Shown: positions 9,994 to 21,917, numbered from the stretch's first letter. The stretch: 64,000 bases of DNA from Gautieria morchelliformis (GCA_015179125.1 WHVA01000273.1:1-64000); one strand, 5' to 3'. Program-made: numbers and translations. The notes: a model not told the origin generated them from the letters alone.

Positions 9994-10947
9994 TCAGAGG
10001 ACCATTTGTCTGGCCCTCTCCTGCTCGGCCGCAACGTACTGATTCTGAGCCGTGGTCAGCGCCAGCCCCAGTCCCGGGTAGTTGGCCATGTGACTTGGCG
10101 ATTGTGCCAGGTACTCTTGGGTGATGCGCTCGTGCATGTCACCGATTGGGTCATAGGTTACGAGCTTATCATAACCCCGGGCATATCTCTTTTTCAAGAT
10201 GTGCTGTGGGCGGTCTGGATCATAGTGTGTGAGATCCAGGTCATCCAAGTAGAAACCATTGGGAATGTCATCTGTCGACGCTGGTGGCTCGCTGGGGCCC
10301 GTGAAGGACAGGCTGGGTGGGCTGGTTATCCATGCCATGAGACCTGGTGCGGGTTGGCCCAGGGTGGGGTTAGGGGTGGCGATTTGATCTGCTAGTCCTG
10401 TTTTGGTGTGTGACGGCAAGGGGGCTGTTGCACGGGACAATGGGCCCACCACAGGTCATGGGGCAGGCTCTGCTCACTTCATTGTCGCAAGCTTGTGCTG
10501 TAGGGTCTAGACCAACTTCCCCAGGTCCTGTGTCCTGCCGTGCTCGGTCTCGAGCATGCTGTCGAGGGTCCTGATGTCTTCTTTCAGGGCTGCTATCTCC
10601 TGTCTGAAGTCGCACGTAGTCAGCTGCACGTTCCTCACGGCGTGGCGTCCGACCTTGTCGACCCACGTTGGCCACGCCGTGTACATGGCAGTGCCAACAT
10701 CTTTCTCCGCCAATTGGACGCGGTTGGCGTCGGTGGCGGTTTTCAGGTGCGCAGTGAAGGCTGCAGTTGTTGCACCCGTCGGGATGGACGATGGCTGGCC
10801 ATTTTTCCATCCCATGATTTTCCAGTGCTCCTCAGTTGCTGTAGGAGCGCTGAGGATTGCTGCGGCCCCTTGCTTGGGGGCCGCTGGCAGCGTCGCAGAC
10901 GTCGAGTGATCGACGTCGATACCGTCTTTGGCCGGCATCATCTTCAA
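9994..10947 (-). pseudogene. Second extra sense ORF of old Gypsy element
   Basis: A single minus frame runs from about 10947 to 9994, interrupted only by TAG (10507-10509) and two nearby TGA codons. It would code for roughly 310 residues. The N-terminal half is Ala/Thr-rich, then a helical segment with coiled-coil character follows (FRQEIAALKEDIRTLDSMLE), then a Pro-rich linker and an acidic/aromatic region (YLDDLDLTHYDPDRPQ). It is on the same strand as pol, downstream of integrase (separated by the solo LTR at 10963-11653). No known domain is recognised. It may form one gene with the ORF at 8419-9418, split by the AT-rich segment. Confidence 0.45.
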
Positions 10948-10962
10948 TAGAAGGTGATGGGG

Positions 10963-11653
10963 TGTTACATATCGGAAATCCAGGAAATCGGAACTAGAAA
11001 GGACAACAGCGTCAACTTATGTGTTGCGCCCCTGATGAACTATCGTCCTAAGTATTTCAGATTTGACTTCCAGATGTTGGAGAAGGCGGAAGTTGGAAAG
11101 AGTACTGAGGATCAGAGGTCGGAGGACGAAGGTCAGAAGAAGCGGAAGACAGAGGATTGAAGGCAGAGAGGGACAGAGCTTGCAAGACTCGCTGTACTAA
11201 GAACAGAAGATAGTGCGAAGGGATTCATGTATCGAAGTTGATTATCTGATTGCAGAAACGGAACATACGTGGGGGGTTCTTATACAAGAACAGAGACAAC
11301 AGGTAATGGTGTAGTACTAAGCAAATTCCGGAGGGGACGGGAATTGGATAGACATACGGGGTAAGTAACTAATGCAGAACAAGGGGATGACAAGGGGGGT
11401 GCAGGGTAGAGTAAGAACAATGGCAAAAGAACAACGGTGTGTAAGTACAATGGGCATCGGAACAAATGGAAATATGGAAATGGTATCTTGCTGTGTTCAG
11501 GGTCAAGTATGGGGGCCAGTGACTGGAGGTGGTCAGGGGTACTGAAAAACAAGGGGTCGAGGTCGTGGGTTGCGGAGGATGTGGATTAGAGTTGGAGGTG
11601 CTGCGGAGGTGTTCCAGAGGTGGCAGAGATTGTTGAGCAGAATGGTCGTAACA
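10963..11653 (-). mobile_element. Solo LTR, family A (691 bp)
   Basis: It reads TGTTACATATCGG...GGTCGTAACA with a perfect duplication TGGGG at 10958-10962 and 11654-11658. It is the same family and orientation as 21-738. It inserted into the old Gypsy element between the integrase region and the extra 3' ORFs. Confidence 0.95.
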
Positions 11654-11714
11654 TGGGGTGATGGTGGTTGCTTCTCAAGAAGCGATGTGCCTCGGAAAGA
11701 TAGGAGGTGAAAAT

Positions 11715-13406
11715 TTAAGTGACGCTGTTGGCATCGTCCAGTGTCTCATGTGATCTACATGTGACCTGGTGTCTTTTAGGCAGGTTGCACAGCTTAGTCA
11801 CACCCCAGAGCTCTAGGTAGTGGTCTAGAGCTTCCAGGTCTTTACACGCTGGCATGGGCTCCCATGTCACGTCATCAAGGGTCCATTGGACCTGAAGCTC
11901 CAGGTCCTTGGAGTTTATCCATCTATGGGATAAAATCTCATCGACGAGCCATTCCTCCTCATTGTTCATGCCGAAGTCATAGAACGACTTCACTTCTTGA
12001 TGAGGGAATAGGTCATCGTTGTTGGCCTCATATTGTCGTACAAGGCTGGTGTGGAAGACAGGAGTGACGCGCCTGTTCTTCAGCTCATCTGGTAGCTCGA
12101 GGGTTACTGTCGAGGCCTTGTTGTGGGCCTTGAGCACGCGATACAGGCCAATGTATCGCGGCACCAGCTTCCTGGCCCTTCCTTTGGGCAGGGTCAGGTT
12201 CTGAGTGGATAGGTATACGCAGTCGGCAACCGCATACATGTCACTATCCTGGTATTTCTTATTTGCATGAAACGCCTGTGTTACACGGTGCTCAAGTATG
12301 GCATTGTGTGCCATCATCAGATTCCAGCGAGCCTGTTGTGCGAACCGGGACACTCCCTTGAAAGGAGTGTCCGCTGTCATGAGCATGTCAATCCGCGGCA
12401 TGTACCCATGGTTCAGCTTGAAGGGAGCGAACCCTGTGGTGGTGCTGACATTGCTGTTGATGGCCACTTTGACCATCGGGCACTTGTGTGCCCAGTCCTT
12501 CTGGTCATCTCTGACGACTGTCTGTAGGATCTGTCCAATCGAGCAGTTGGCCCGCTTGGTGGCTCCATCCATTTGTGGATGGAATGTGGTAGCCATGAGG
12601 AGCTTAGTCCCCATGAGCCGCTGAAGTTCATGCCAGAAGATTGACATGAACTTTGAGTCTCGATTGGAGACGATGGAGTCGGGGACTCCGTGGAGCCTGA
12701 CCACTTCCTTGAGGAATAGCCAGGCTACTTCCTTCGCTGTGACCCTCGTCATCATTGGGACGAGGTGGATGTGTGAAGTCAGCCTGTCTATGATTACCAT
12801 AAGGTAATCAAAGCCGTCTGATTTGGGCATCTGCCCCATGAAGTCAATTCCAATCGACTGCCACGGCCTGTCTGGGATGGGCAGGCTGTGCAGCAGGCCT
12901 TTGGGCTTCTGGGTGCCAGTTTTGTTCATCTGGCACCTCGCGCATGAGATGCAGAACGTCTTGATGTTGGGGCCCATACCTTGCCACCAGTATGCCCTTC
13001 GAATATAATTTGAAGTCTTCATGTGGCTGTAGTGACACACTGTCCTGTGTGCGTGATTGATTATGATTTCGATCAGCCTCCTTCCCCTGTGAAAAACAGT
13101 CCAGGGGATGGCAATGATGTCTCGTTTGAGCTGGTTTTTTGTCCATATCAGCCCATCCTTGATGCCGAACCTTGGGTGGGCATCCGGGTGCGCCATGATC
13201 TTCGAGAACATGGCGTCTTCGTGGTATGCATTGTGCAGGACCTTTGGCAGGTCCATGTCACCCTCGACGCTCACGCGCAGAAGCATACCGTCATTGCCTG
13301 CGGCGATGGTGTGGACGTCGCCATCGGTTTCAGGGGCGACGTCCATCTCCGGGTCCCATGTGGGACCTCCGTGCAGGGCGGTGGCCTTGGCTGTCCATGC
13401 CTCCAT
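11715..13406 (-). pseudogene. pol: Integrase and C-terminal region of old Gypsy Pol
   Basis: An open frame of 563 codons on the minus strand. In order it shows the zinc-binding H/C region (NHAHRTVCHYSH...FCISCARCQ), the integrase core starting GIDFMGQMP, and the C-terminal DNA-binding part with a chromo-like segment (EEWLVDEILSHRW...VTWEPM). Two catalytic positions are lost: the second Asp is Asn (VSNRDSKF) and the Glu is Lys (GATKRAN). Both fit a CpG to CpA change on the coding strand. The frame itself is open, so inactivation here is by substitution. Confidence 0.85.
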
Positions 13407-13562
13407 TTTCTCTGCGAGGCAGGTCGACCGCCGCGTGGCTGCTTCCCGTAGTTCGATTTATTGATCGGTGGGCAGTAGTTCTCCATCCAGATCGAGGTGT
13501 TCATCTGCATTGACGAACACGTGTTCCGGATGTCAATCGTTGCTCGTGTCGCTCTCGTAGTA

Positions 13563-14913
13563 TCAAGAGAGACAGTCCGCGACTTTGTTCTCAACACCGT
13601 CAACATGCACAGTGTTGAAGTTGAAACGGGAGAGGAACTCCCACCATCTGACCTGTCGGTCGGATAGGTTCTTCTGGGTCTTGAAGTATTCGAGACCCTT
13701 GTGGTCAGTCACTTGGGTGAACTTTCTCCCCAGGAGCTTGTCCTCCCATTTAATCAGGGCCTCGAGCACGGTGACCATCTCATGCTTGTGGGTCCTGTAG
13801 TGCTGTTGAGCCACGCTGAACTTCTTTGACAAGAAGCCCGCTGGCTGGCACGTTTTCCAGTCGGGGCCCTGGCCGTATGCGGCACCGACGCCTGACTTCA
13901 ATCCATCCATGATGACCCAGATAGGGTCATTGCTCTGGGGGTTGACCGGCCGTAGGATGGGGGCCTTGCGGGCCAGTGCCTTTATGCTTTGTAGGCACTT
14001 GTCCAGCAGCAGCGTCCATTTTAACGGCCGGTTGTTGCGGATACACCCTGATAATGGGGTGGTGTATGTGCTCACGTCTGGCATGTAATGTGCCAGGTAT
14101 TGTACAAGCCTGAGGAAGCGCTGGATGTCATTAAACGTCCTGGGTCTCCTCTATTCATGGATGCATTGCATTTTGTCCGCATCCGCATGCACACCTTGGC
14201 TGTCTACGATGTGGCCAAGGCACTCCATACATTCCAAGTAAAGATCGACTTTCTTCTTGCTCAAGAAGAGGTGGTTTTGCATAGTCTGTAGAAGACTATG
14301 CCGAGGTGTTCTTCGTGTTCCTTAATCGAGTGTGAGAAGATGAATATGTTGTCCATATACACATGGATGAAGCGACCTATGCAGTTGTGGAAGATTGCTG
14401 TCGTCAGACGTTGGAACGTCGATGGCGCATTGCAATCTCCCATCTGGATTACTTGACTTCAGAACGTGCCAAGTATCGTTGCAAACACTGTCTTTGTGAC
14501 GTCTTCAGGACGGATCCGGATCTGCTCGTAAGCTTCAACATATCGAGCTTTGTCTGGTATCGGCAGCACGCTATGTCGCTGTGGATAACATCCTGATCCA
14601 GGAAGGGTGTAACATCCTTCACTGTATTCTTGTTCTGCTGTCACAGATTGAAGACCGTGCATAGTGTGCCAGTTTTCTTTGGCATGCAGAGCATTGGCAC
14701 CGCTTGGTGTGCCACTGCTGGTAATGTCATCATCCGTGGGGACGATCCCAGCAGAACAAGATGCCATTAAGCGCCTTGTGCATCTATTCGGTCCTGCTGA
14801 GCATGGGAGTGCCTTCTTCTTCCCCAGTTCCCTCATCATCTCATGGGCATGTCTCTCCCTGCACGTATAGGGAGAGCTTGAGGATGAGTTGTTTTGCAAT
14901 GAGCCCTCCTGCT
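13563..14913 (-). pseudogene. pol: RT and RNase H region of old Gypsy Pol, degenerate
   Basis: An RNase H-like frame runs 14084-13563 (IWVIMDGLKSGVGAAYG, TDHKGLEYFKTQKNL, SRFNFNTVH). The RT lies upstream in several frames with stops and shifts: the piece 14443-14261 holds the fingers/palm motif CNAPSTFQRL and VYMDNIFIF, where the usual Y-x-D-D is YMDN. A further RT piece reads CLGHIVDSQGVHADADK (about 14160-14230). The overall order agrees with Pol of Ty3/Gypsy elements. Confidence 0.8.
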
Positions 14914-15663
14914 TCAATGGGCTTGAGTGGACTGTGGCCCTGAGGTGAGCCTGCTCACCTTTGGTGCCTGGTCCTCTTTCGACGAGTCTTCATCGAAGGA
15001 TACCTTGCCCGTGGGGATTTTTTCATCCCCTATGCGAATCGTCCCTGGGCTAGAAAAGTCCAGGGTGACGCCTAGCTTCCTCAGGAATGGCATCCTGAGG
15101 ATCGCATCATAGTATTCGATGTTCACTACGTCAAAATACTCGTCGTGGAGCTTGCGACCGAATTTAATGGTCATGTTCGTTCCATAATTGATTGTGGAAC
15201 AACTACCGATGCATGCCAATTGCAGCACAATTAGCTGTTCTAGGGCAAATGTCTTCATGCCTGTGGCCTGCATGAATTCAGGGGAGATCAGTACCCCTTC
15301 ACTCCCACTGTCAAGGAGACAGTGGGCCTTCACGCCATTGATTGCCCAGTACCCTGACAGGGTACGGTTCTCGTTTTGCGGCCGTGCGGGCCGCGATCGC
15401 TGCTTGCTCCGATGGCAATCCATCGGTTCAACCGCCTTGTCTGGGGCGGCCGCCGTGCAGGCTGCCATTACTTTGGCGGCCCTGTCATTGTCCGGCGTGA
15501 CTCTAATCATGCTGGACCTGTATGCAGTCTGGTTGTCTGCTGTTTCTTCATCACAGTCGTAATACTGGGATGGCTCAGGCTCCCATTCGTCTACGGGAGC
15601 CTCTGTATCCCCCCGATCCTCATCATTTTGAGGCTCACCCTCCCCCTCTTCATTGATTTGCGG
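14914..15663 (-). pseudogene. pol: Protease region of old Gypsy Pol
   Basis: The minus frame contains a retropepsin-like site AHCLLDSGSEGVLIS (about 15290-15335), preceded by an acidic stretch with EGEGEPQNDEDRG. It ends at a stop at 14914-14916. The open frame runs on into 15777, but those last codons belong to the LTR of the inserted element at 15669-21917, so they are not part of this gene. Confidence 0.75.
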
Positions 15664-15668
15664 GAGAG

Positions 15669-16158
15669 TGTAAGGGCAACCCTGGCTAGTTGTGGAGATC
15701 ACACTACCACACAACTGACAAGGGGAAATCCAAAGTATGTATGAATGAACAGAGCATACAAGAGAGGGGATTCTCACCTGACAAGGGGAAATCCAAAGAG
15801 AAAAGTCTAAGGACCCCCAATGTCAGCGAGCCCGTATTATACTACGCTGCGCAGCCAGGGACAACACTTGGCACCCGCCATCAACCCTGCACCTCCCTGA
15901 CCTCCCCGACCCTTGATCGACCCTTGATGCCACCTATTACGCAAGTCGCTTGATTTCCGACACTGTTCCGAGAGTGGAAGTCGGAAATTGGAGTGGAACT
16001 GGCAAGGCGAACAGAACTGGTGGAAGTTCTCCCAGAAGCGGAATCATTTCCGAAAGCGGAGGCGGAGATGGAATCGGAACCAGAAGCGGAGTCGGAAATG
16101 GAGTCGGAACTGGGTGTGGTGTCGGAACTGGAAATGGAAAACAGGGTGTCCCCTGACA
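15669..16158 (-). repeat. 3' LTR of nested chromovirus (490 bp)
   Basis: It reads TGTAAGGGCAACCC...CCCCTGACA on the plus strand. The pol reading frame enters this LTR and stops inside it at 15881. It contains runs of CGGAA-type hexamers that translate as a Ser-rich tail. Confidence 0.93.
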
Positions 16159-19100
16159 TCACCCCCCCTCTAGCATGCTGCATCCTCGAAGCACGGGACA
16201 TGAGGGATTGAAATGCCAGCGAGCGGATCCGGCGAGAGGCACCGGGATGTGTCCTATAGAACTCCCGGAGTTTGTCTGGAGCAGACACATCTTGCTCCGG
16301 GACCCACGAATTCTCCTCGTACCCATACCCTTCCCATTTCATGAGGAATTGGAGTCGTCCTCGCACAAACCGGCTGTCCAGGATCCGTTCCACCACATAG
16401 TGCTCTTCCCCATCTACAATTTCCGGCAGAGGTGGCGGATGAGCCTTCCGACCTGGAATTGGGTCCTCAAGCATAGGGAGTAACTTCACCACGTTGAAGA
16501 CGGGGTGGAGGCGGGACATGGACATCGGAAGTCGGAGGCGGTATGCATTCCATCCAACCCTCCGCGTCACTGTGAAGGGCCCAAGGTAGCGGTGGGCAAG
16601 CTTCTGCGAAGGCCGTGTGGTGTGGATGTCACTTGCATCTAGATACACCTTGTCTCCAACTTGGTACTCTGGGGCAGGAACCCGGCGTTGGTTGTAGTAC
16701 CTTGCAATGTCATCCTTGGCCTTTGCGAGGGCCGACTTAAGGGTGGAGTCCATGCGGTCTCGGAACTCATTGACCGTCTCGAGTTGGGACTCAGCCTGGC
16801 GTTGTTCGAAGCCCATCCGCGGGTGTCGTCCGGAGTCAAGCATGAAGGGAGTCTGTTGTGTGGCGGAATGGACATGGTTGTTGTATTGGAATTCCGCCAG
16901 TGGAAGTAACTCATCCCAGTCATCCTGCCTCTCATTGACAAAGAGGCGGAGATATTGCTCCAACTCCTGATTGACCCGTTCCGTCTGTCCGTCACCCTGC
17001 GGATGGTACGCTGTGGTGGTAGCCAGCTTTATGCCGAGCAGGGGGTAGAGCTCCCAAGTCAGTTCCGTGACAAACTGCGGACCTTGGTCGGAAACAACTT
17101 GCTTTGGGAGCCCATGCAACTTCCAGACATGTGCAAGGAACAGGTGGGCCGCTCCGAGGGCTGTGATCGTCGTGTGCGTCGGAATGAAGTGGGACACCTT
17201 GCTTACCGAATCCACGATGTTCATGATCGTGTCGTAGCCATGAGACTCTGGGAGTTCAACGATGAAGTCGACACTGATGGTGTCCCAGCGGGATTCGGGA
17301 ATCGGGAGCAGAACAAGTTCTCCGACGGGCGGATGTCGTTGCGCTTTGGTTCGGAGACAAAGGTCACATGTCTTCACGTACTGTCCAATGTAGCGGGACA
17401 TCTGAGGCCACCAGTAATTCCGAGCCACTAACTCCAGCGTCTTCCACCTGCCAGCATGCCCAGCGACCCGTGTGTCATGGTGCTGGGACACGATGCGGCG
17501 GCGGAGGTCCGCCCCACCTGGAACGTAGACCTTGCCTCTGAAGTGGAGCAGCCCATCACGTTCCGACCATTCTGCTGCCCGTACCGACCGTGAGTGCCCT
17601 TTCCGAAGTTCCTCCACTGCCTTCACCACCGGCTCCTCCTTCTCTCCATTCCGGTACTGCCTCCGGATATCCCGGAGCATTTCCGCTTCCGCTCCAACTG
17701 CAGTCACTCCTTCTAGGGTGCGGATTGCAAAGAGACTTGGGCGGAGCAGCGTCATATCCGCGTTGTCTCCACTTCCGCTTGCATGATCCACGCGGCGGGA
17801 TAGGGCATCGGGCTTGCCCATGGTGCGGCCGGGGTGGTGGTGGAGCATGAAGTCAAACCGGGACAGGTGTAGGGACCACCGTGCTTGTCGTCGGTTCAAC
17901 TTCTTAGACGTGCAGAAATACTCGAGGTTCTTGTGGTCTGTCCAGATATCAAATGGGCATAGAGCACCCTCAAGGAAGTGTCGCCACTCCTCCAGTGCTC
18001 GGATGATTGCCAGCATCTCCTTGTCATGGATCTCATAGTTCCGCTCAACCGGACTGAGGCTCTTAGAGAAGAAGGCAATCGGATGCCACCCCCCACCATC
18101 TTCCGATGACTGTTGTGACAAGACCGCTCCGGTAGCTGTGTCAGAAGAATCCGCCTCGACTCGATAAGGGCGAGAGTCGTCGGGAAAGATCAGGACCAGG
18201 GCAGAAGTGATCAGCTCTTTGAGTTTGTTGAAGGAGGCCTGTTCCGGCTCTCCCCACCGCCATCCAACCTCCTTCTTGGTGAGGTCGAAGAGGGCATGGG
18301 CGTGGCAGGAGAAGTCCTTGATGAACCGCCGGTAGAAATTGACAAACCCAATGAAGGACTGGACCTCCTTCTTGTTCCGCGGCACGGGCCAATCCGATAC
18401 ACCGGAAACTTTGATGGGGTCCATTTCCACCTTTCCTTCCGACACAATCACCCCAAGATACTCTATCCGCGTCCGCTCAAATTCGCACTTTTCCGGCTTG
18501 AGACACAGGTTGTACTCCCGGAGCCATTCCAGCACTCTCTGCACGACTTCCCGATGTTCGGACATTGTTTTTGTGAAGATGAGGATGTCATCGAGGTAGA
18601 TGCAGACAACCCCTTCTGCTATCATGTCATGGAAAATGTCATTCATCATCATCTGGAACGTGGCAGGACTGTTGGTGAGGCCAAAGAACATGACCTGTGG
18701 CTCAAAGAGTCCTCGGTTGGTGCGGAATGCGGCCTTCCACTCGTCCCCCTCCCAGATCCGGACATTATTGAAGCCCCAGCAGACATCCAGCTTAGTGAAG
18801 TACCTCGCCCCACGGAGTTGTGTGATCAGTTCGGAAATGAGTGGAATGGGGTACCAGTTCTTGATCGTGATCACATTCAAGGCCCGGTAATCCTGCACAA
18901 GTCTGAGCGAGCCGTCCTTCTTCTTGATGAAGAACACCGGAGATGCCATGGGTGACTTGGAGGGGCGGATCCTCCCTGTACGGAGGTTTTCCGCAAGGAA
19001 TGCATCGAGGTCTACCTGCTCCTTGGGTGACAGCGGGTAGACTTTGCAGTTGGTGGGCTTTGACCCAGGCTCCAACTCGATGGCATGGTCCCACAGCTTC

Positions 19101-20085
19101 CGCGGAGGCAGGGCATCAAACGACTCCTTGGAAAAGATGTCCTCGAACTCCCGCAGGTACTCTGGAATTTCCGCCTCCACTCTATCATGCCTCTTAGAGG
19201 GTTCAGCAAGGTGTTGCGAAATATTTCCGGTGGCGCGGATGTGTTCCGCTTCCGGCGGAAGGTTTACGTACAGCAAGCGCTCCCCTTCCGCCAGAGTGTC
19301 TTCCGGGCCAAGTCGGATGACATAGGAATCGGAATCGGAATCGGAATTGGAAGTGGGATCCGGGTCAAATTCCGCTTCCGAGTCTTCTTCTGCAAGCAGT
19401 GGATGGGTGCCAGAACGACATGTCTGTATGAGCCGTTTGGTCTTCCGCTGCTCCTGGCACTCCTTCCGCACTTCCGACCAGCACATGTGACACTTGGCTG
19501 GACATCGACTCATCAGTACCTTCCAAGTCTGCCAATTGATCTCCGGGTTGTGCTCCTGAAGCCAGGTAAACCCGAGGATGATGTCTTGCTTCCCCAGGCT
19601 GGTGACTGCAAAGGAAGTGCGTTCCGAGTGTCCATCGTAGCGGAGAATTGTGTCTACTATCTCCGTGATGGACCCTGCCTCATTGGGGCTTCCATCCACA
19701 TTGAACACCAGGATTGCACGTTGCAACTTCCGCGTGGTCAGTCGGTTCCGTTCCACATAGTCCGGTCTATAAACTGACCAGTGGCCCCGCAATCGACAAG
19801 GGCGGGTCCGGATTTGACTTCCGCCGTATCTGTCGTCTGGATCTCCACCTTAATGACTAGTGACTTGGGGCCAGGGGTGGCAGCAACAACATAGCGCTTC
19901 GGAAGGCGTCTCTCCCAAGGGCGGATGTGGGATAGATGGGGTGTCAGATTTGGCTTTTGTGTGACTTTATCCGGTGGGTCTGTACGAAGTGAGGGGAGTG
20001 GGGGCTTTTCATTCTCTAGTTCAAGACAGGCAAACCGGTTATGTACAGGCAGCAGGGGCACACATCTCACCCGCTGCGCGTCACA
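15881..20085 (-). pseudogene. pol: Pol of nested chromovirus, one frame break in protease
   Basis: From 19792 to 15881 a frame of about 1303 codons is open. It has RT with CIYLDDILIF, RNase H (VEADSSDTATGA), integrase with HHCC zinc region and D,D,E (SVDFIVELP, VSDQGPQF, DGQTERVNQ), and a chromodomain (YVVERILDSRFVRG...MKWEGYG). The last 90 or so residues are Ser-rich and encoded by the 3' LTR. The protease start lies in another frame (20070 to 19738) with the active site ALVDCGATGQFID. The frames meet just after FID, so a 1-base indel there breaks an otherwise intact Pol. The protease frame is -1 relative to gag. Confidence 0.88.
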
Positions 20086-21240
20086 AAATCCGACGCATCT
20101 TCCGCTTCCGATGCACCATGTTCCGCATTTTCGGAAATTCCTTCCACAGTGGGCACTCCGCTTATGTCTGCAAGTGAGAGGAACTCTGGAAGGAGCTCGA
20201 GTTTCTCCTCTGTGGTAATAAGCCGGATGTCAAATGCTTGGGGCACTCGCGGGCATAGTGGCCTGGTTGTTGACATTGGAAGCAGGTGATAGTTCCGCGG
20301 CCTTTTCCGCGCATGTGGTCAACATCCATCGGGGCAGGGCCACTCTTCGAGGGAGGAGGGCTATGGTTCCTAATAGGAGCAGGCAGAGCAAGCGTCGGAA
20401 ATACTTTCCGCGTGGGAATGAATGCGCTTCCGGGTTTTGGCACAGGTGGAGTAGGCCGAGTGGAACTGCATGTCATGTTCCGGCTCGTCTCCACGAAGGC
20501 CTCATTTGCTTCCCTGTTCCGGGACACCCTCTGTGCAGCTTGGTACCACCCTTCCGGGTCATCAAAATCCGGAGCCCCATCCCCAAGCAGCGCGACTTGG
20601 TTCTGGAGTGTCGGATCAAGTCCTCGTCGGAATTTGATGACGATCGTCTTGTCGTCGTCATACTCCGCAAGGTCGATGAGCTCCTGGAAGCGATCGATGT
20701 AGTCATCGACCGGATCCTTGGCCTGGTACCAGCTGGTCCCCTCGAGCTTCGTAAGGGCTGTGAGCTGCTCGTTTTTCGGGCAGAACTGGTCGGAAAATGT
20801 TTTCTCGAAGGCGTCCCAGTCCCAGAGTAGTTCCCCTTGCCCTTTGCTTCATGTCGGCTCACCTTGTTTGCAAAACGGGCTGCACGGTCCGACTTGAAAA
20901 AGGACAATGCCCAGTGAATCTGAGCCTGGTCGTTCGGGAAGAGGTCTTCAACAATTGCGAAGTAGATGCTGCATGTGTTGAAGAATGCACGTCCCTTCTC
21001 CCGATCTCCGTCAAAGTCCGCCGGAGTTGCGGGTTTGACCTTTGCTAACTTCGCGGACATCCTCTTTTCCACCAGTTCCGCTTTTCCGAAATACGGATCA
21101 TCCAGCATTTCATTTCCACCACTTTGTGGAATATCTAACTTAGCCAAAATCGCTTGTAAGGCTGTTTCAATCGCATCGTTCTTCATCCGGTTCCGCGTCA
21201 ATTCCTCTTCCATATTCCGAAGACGATCGTCCGGCTCCAT
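20067..21240 (-). pseudogene. gag: Gag of nested chromovirus, two frameshifts
   Basis: The minus frame begins within or near the LTR; the first ATG is at 21240 (MEPDDRLRNMEEELTRNR). The capsid-like part (DFDGDREKGRAFFNTC, IHWALSFFKSDRAARF) is followed by a frameshift near 20840. A second open piece (20527-20162) holds an intact CCHC knuckle CFQCQQPGHYAREC. Another 1-base shift near 20240 leads to the last piece ending ASDFVTRSG at 20067. Pol follows in the -1 frame, with a GGATTTT heptamer 19 bases before the gag stop. Confidence 0.8.
20085..20091 (-). promoter_or_regulatory. Candidate -1 frameshift heptamer GGATTTT
   Basis: On the minus strand G GAT TTT is in phase with gag (20091 to 20085), and the -1 frame from here is open through the protease. 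GGAUUUA, one base different, is the pro-pol slip site of mouse mammary tumour virus. The first triplet is not homopolymeric, so this is weaker than the GGGTTTT site at 2525. Confidence 0.45.
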
Positions 21241-21427
21241 GTCGGAAGAAGAAATGTGGGACGGGATTTCCGGGGTTGGGAGCTCGACGTAAGAAGAAGG
21301 GCTGTTGTACACTGTGTGTGCGGAAGAGGTTGCGATCTCCGAGTCGCTGTCTCCGATTCCGAACGCACCTATGGCGGCTGCAACGCGCAGTACGACCGCC
21401 GGTCCTCTAGGGGAGAGACTTTTATGC

Positions 21428-21917
21428 TGTAAGGGCAACCCTGGCTAGTTGTGGAGATCACACTACCACACAACTGACAAGGGGAAATCCAAAGTATGTA
21501 TAAATGAACAGAGCATACAAGAGAGGGGATTCTCACCTGACAAGGGGAAATCCAAAGAGAAAAGTCTAAGGACCCCCAATGTCAGCGAGCCCGTATTATA
21601 CTACGCTGCGCAGCCAGGGACAACACTTGGCACCCGCCATCAACCCTGCACCTCCCTGACCTCCCCGACCCTTGATCGACCCTTGATGCCACCTATTACG
21701 CAAGTCGCTTGATTTCCGACACTGTTCCGAGAGTGGAAGTCGGAAATTGGAGTGGAACTGGCAAGGCGAACAGAACTGGTGGAAGTTCTCCCAGAAGCGG
21801 AATCATTTCCAAAAGCGGAGGCGGAGATGGAATCGGAACCGGAAGCGGAGTCGGAAATGGAGTCGGAACTGGGTTTGGTGTCGGAACTGGAAATGGAAAA
21901 CAGGGTGTCCCCTGACA
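21428..21917 (-). repeat. 5' LTR of nested chromovirus (490 bp)
   Basis: The partner of 15669-16158, differing at about four or five positions (for example TATAAATG against TATGAATG). It is followed by the GAGAG duplication at 21918-21922. Confidence 0.93.

Larger units (their letters stand above)
15669..21917 (-). mobile_element. Younger Ty3/Gypsy chromovirus, minus strand, nested
   Basis: Two 490-bp LTRs (15669-16158 and 21428-21917) differ at only a handful of sites and are flanked by a perfect 5-bp duplication GAGAG (15664-15668 and 21918-21922). Between them on the minus strand are gag with a CCHC knuckle and a nearly open pol ending in a chromodomain. It is 6249 bp long. It sits in the old Gypsy element between gag and protease. 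Relatives in the window are a solo LTR at 58762-59249, a diverged one at 29242-29665, and decayed pieces from 25.5 to 28.7 kb. Confidence 0.95.

Noticed and set aside
8419-10947. Antisense accessory gene in the old Gypsy element, as in the two other families
   Set aside because: The protein-like frames here are on the same strand as pol. The plus-strand frames have no cysteine cluster or sensible composition.
15690-16211. Repeated plus-strand ORFs (WRSHYHTTDKGKSK..., NRTGGSSPRSG...) shared by 15.7, 21.5 and 58.8 kb
   Set aside because: They are translations of the same LTR read backwards relative to the element. The sense frame there is the Pol tail.
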